This document shows positions 63,307-64,000 of a stretch of DNA of 64,000 nt, one piece after another; position 1 is the stretch's first letter, and each line of letters begins with the position of its first letter. The notes beneath the pieces are model-generated. The model ran no database searches and had not been told where the DNA came from. It saw nothing but the letters and a program-made list of their open reading frames with translations. Source of the stretch: Halioxenophilus aromaticivorans (GTDB lineage Bacteria; Pseudomonadota; Gammaproteobacteria; Pseudomonadales; Cellvibrionaceae); assembly GCF_042850945.1 (NCBI RefSeq), contig NZ_AP031496.1, positions 1,364,001 through 1,428,000 on the forward strand. The letters run 5' to 3'. Made by a program: the position numbers and the translations under genes.

Positions 63307-64000
63307 TTATCCCCGATAAATACACTTCAACCGTTTGCGTGCAATGCGTTTTTCTTGCGGGTAGGCAAAGGCATTGTTTAAGTAGCGTACTCCAGCGATG
63401 GTGGTATCCACATTAACGTGGCTGTGGCCGTACACGTGGATGGATGGGTTGTATCTACGCAATGCCATATCGATTTTAAGGGAGCCTAACACCGGGTACA
63501 CAATGCGATGTTTGTGGGGAATAAAATCCGGCATAACATCAATACGCGGTAAAAAGTGGGAGCAGGTAATCACCGTGTGTTTTGGCTTTTTTTCGTCGGT
63601 CTCAGCCGGGACCGCATTTTGGGCCAGAAAATAATCGCAAATGGTTTGTTCAGTGTAACCCTCCGGCCAGCGGCAGGCGCGGTAGTCTACCCAGGCAGCT
63701 TTAAGTTGCTCAGAGGGTTGGCCGAAGGAATAGTCGTACCAACCGTGAACGGCAATACAGCTAACGCGTTCGCTGTGCAGTTGTTGGTGTTCTATACCAT
63801 GCGCTTTGGCCAGTGCCAGCACCGCGTGATATTTGTCGATGGAGGTGGCATAGGGTTCGCGTTTTACCCATAAATCGTGGTTGCCTGGCACAAACAACAC
63901 TTTGGCAAAATTGCGTGTCACAGTGGCAAAGCAATGCTCCAGTAGGGCTAGGCGGTCGCTGATATCACCGGCTAACAACAGCCAATCATCTTGGTAGTCC
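63307..64000 (-). CDS. Metallophosphoesterase, 5' end outside window
   Basis: A calcineurin-like phosphoesterase whose N-terminus lies beyond the window: the frame is open to the last base, reading DYQDDWLLLAGDISDR with the metal-binding GDISD motif. FVPGNHDLWVKRE and YGHSHVN give the remaining metal-binding Asn/His residues; HGWYDYSFGQPSEQ lies between. These enzymes cleave phosphodiesters or phosphomonoesters of nucleotides, lipids or proteins; the substrate is unknown. Confidence 0.88.
   Translation of the reverse strand, partial: DYQDDWLLLAGDISDRLALLEHCFATVTRNFAKVLFVPGNHDLWVKREPYATSIDKYHAVLALAKAHGIEHQQLHSERVSCIAVHGWYDYSFGQPSEQLKAAWVDYRACRWPEGYTEQTICDYFLAQNAVPAETDEKKPKHTVITCSHFLPRIDVMPDFIPHKHRIVYPVLGSLKIDMALRRYNPSIHVYGHSHVNVDTTIAGVRYLNNAFAYPQEKRIARKRLKCIYRG

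Overview
The window looks like chromosome of a heterotrophic, probably marine gammaproteobacterium. This rests on two long TonB-dependent receptors, a XylE-type meta-cleavage operon, an E. coli-like initiator tRNA, a YebC/YeeN protein, a hemN gene with a perfect FNR/Anr box and many lipoproteins with clear lipoboxes. A Cellvibrio-like relative is my guess, not shown by the sequence. No CRISPR array, rRNA or replication origin was seen.

Layout. 1-28,270 reads as core or conserved DNA: the end of a SpoIIE-type phosphatase/anti-sigma kinase, a TonB receptor, a two-gene RND efflux system, gamma-glutamyltransferase with an M19 dipeptidase, a YebC paralogue, a 1687-residue membrane PAS/GAF/GGDEF/EAL protein, an aldo/keto reductase with an exported-looking flavodoxin, a thioredoxin-fold lipoprotein, LemA with a YpfJ-type zinc peptidase, hemN, a PhoD-like phosphatase, a ceramidase-like gene broken by one in-frame amber codon, and an initiator tRNA with its own promoter and terminator.

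From the tRNA to about 46.4 kb the DNA is accessory and visibly more A+T-rich. It opens with an orphan T6SS amidase effector/immunity pair (Tae4/Tai4), then a HipA toxin cut by an IS21-family element whose istA is itself broken. A run of redox or electrophile-response genes follows, each set with its own regulator: GST with YafY/WYL, HxlR with AhpD-like, a MerR-methyltransferase fusion, and SDR-TetR-SDR/ABM-CMD-SDR. An IS3-family element (4-bp target duplication) and an IS4-family element (9-bp duplication) are inserted here; the IS4 copy splits a tandem carboxymuconolactone-decarboxylase gene that can be rebuilt exactly. The region ends with a Fic protein preceded by four 24-bp iterons.

46.5-55.2 kb is a sucrose/fructan locus: alpha/beta hydrolase, LacI repressor, three helically phased LacI-type operators, TonB receptor, fructokinase, cytoplasmic GH32 and an MFS (GPH) sugar transporter. 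55.7-60.2 kb is a catechol meta-cleavage operon (xylE-like, then dmpE, dmpF, dmpG and dmpH-like genes) ended by a strong terminator but lacking the enzymes that join ring cleavage to the hydratase. 60.6-64 kb holds an orphan formyltransferase, a signal-less L,D-transpeptidase overlapping a lipoprotein gene (a candidate second effector/immunity pair), and the end of a metallophosphoesterase gene.

The likeliest undescribed material is the L,D-transpeptidase/lipoprotein pair, the Fic gene with its iterons, and the four-regulator stress cluster.
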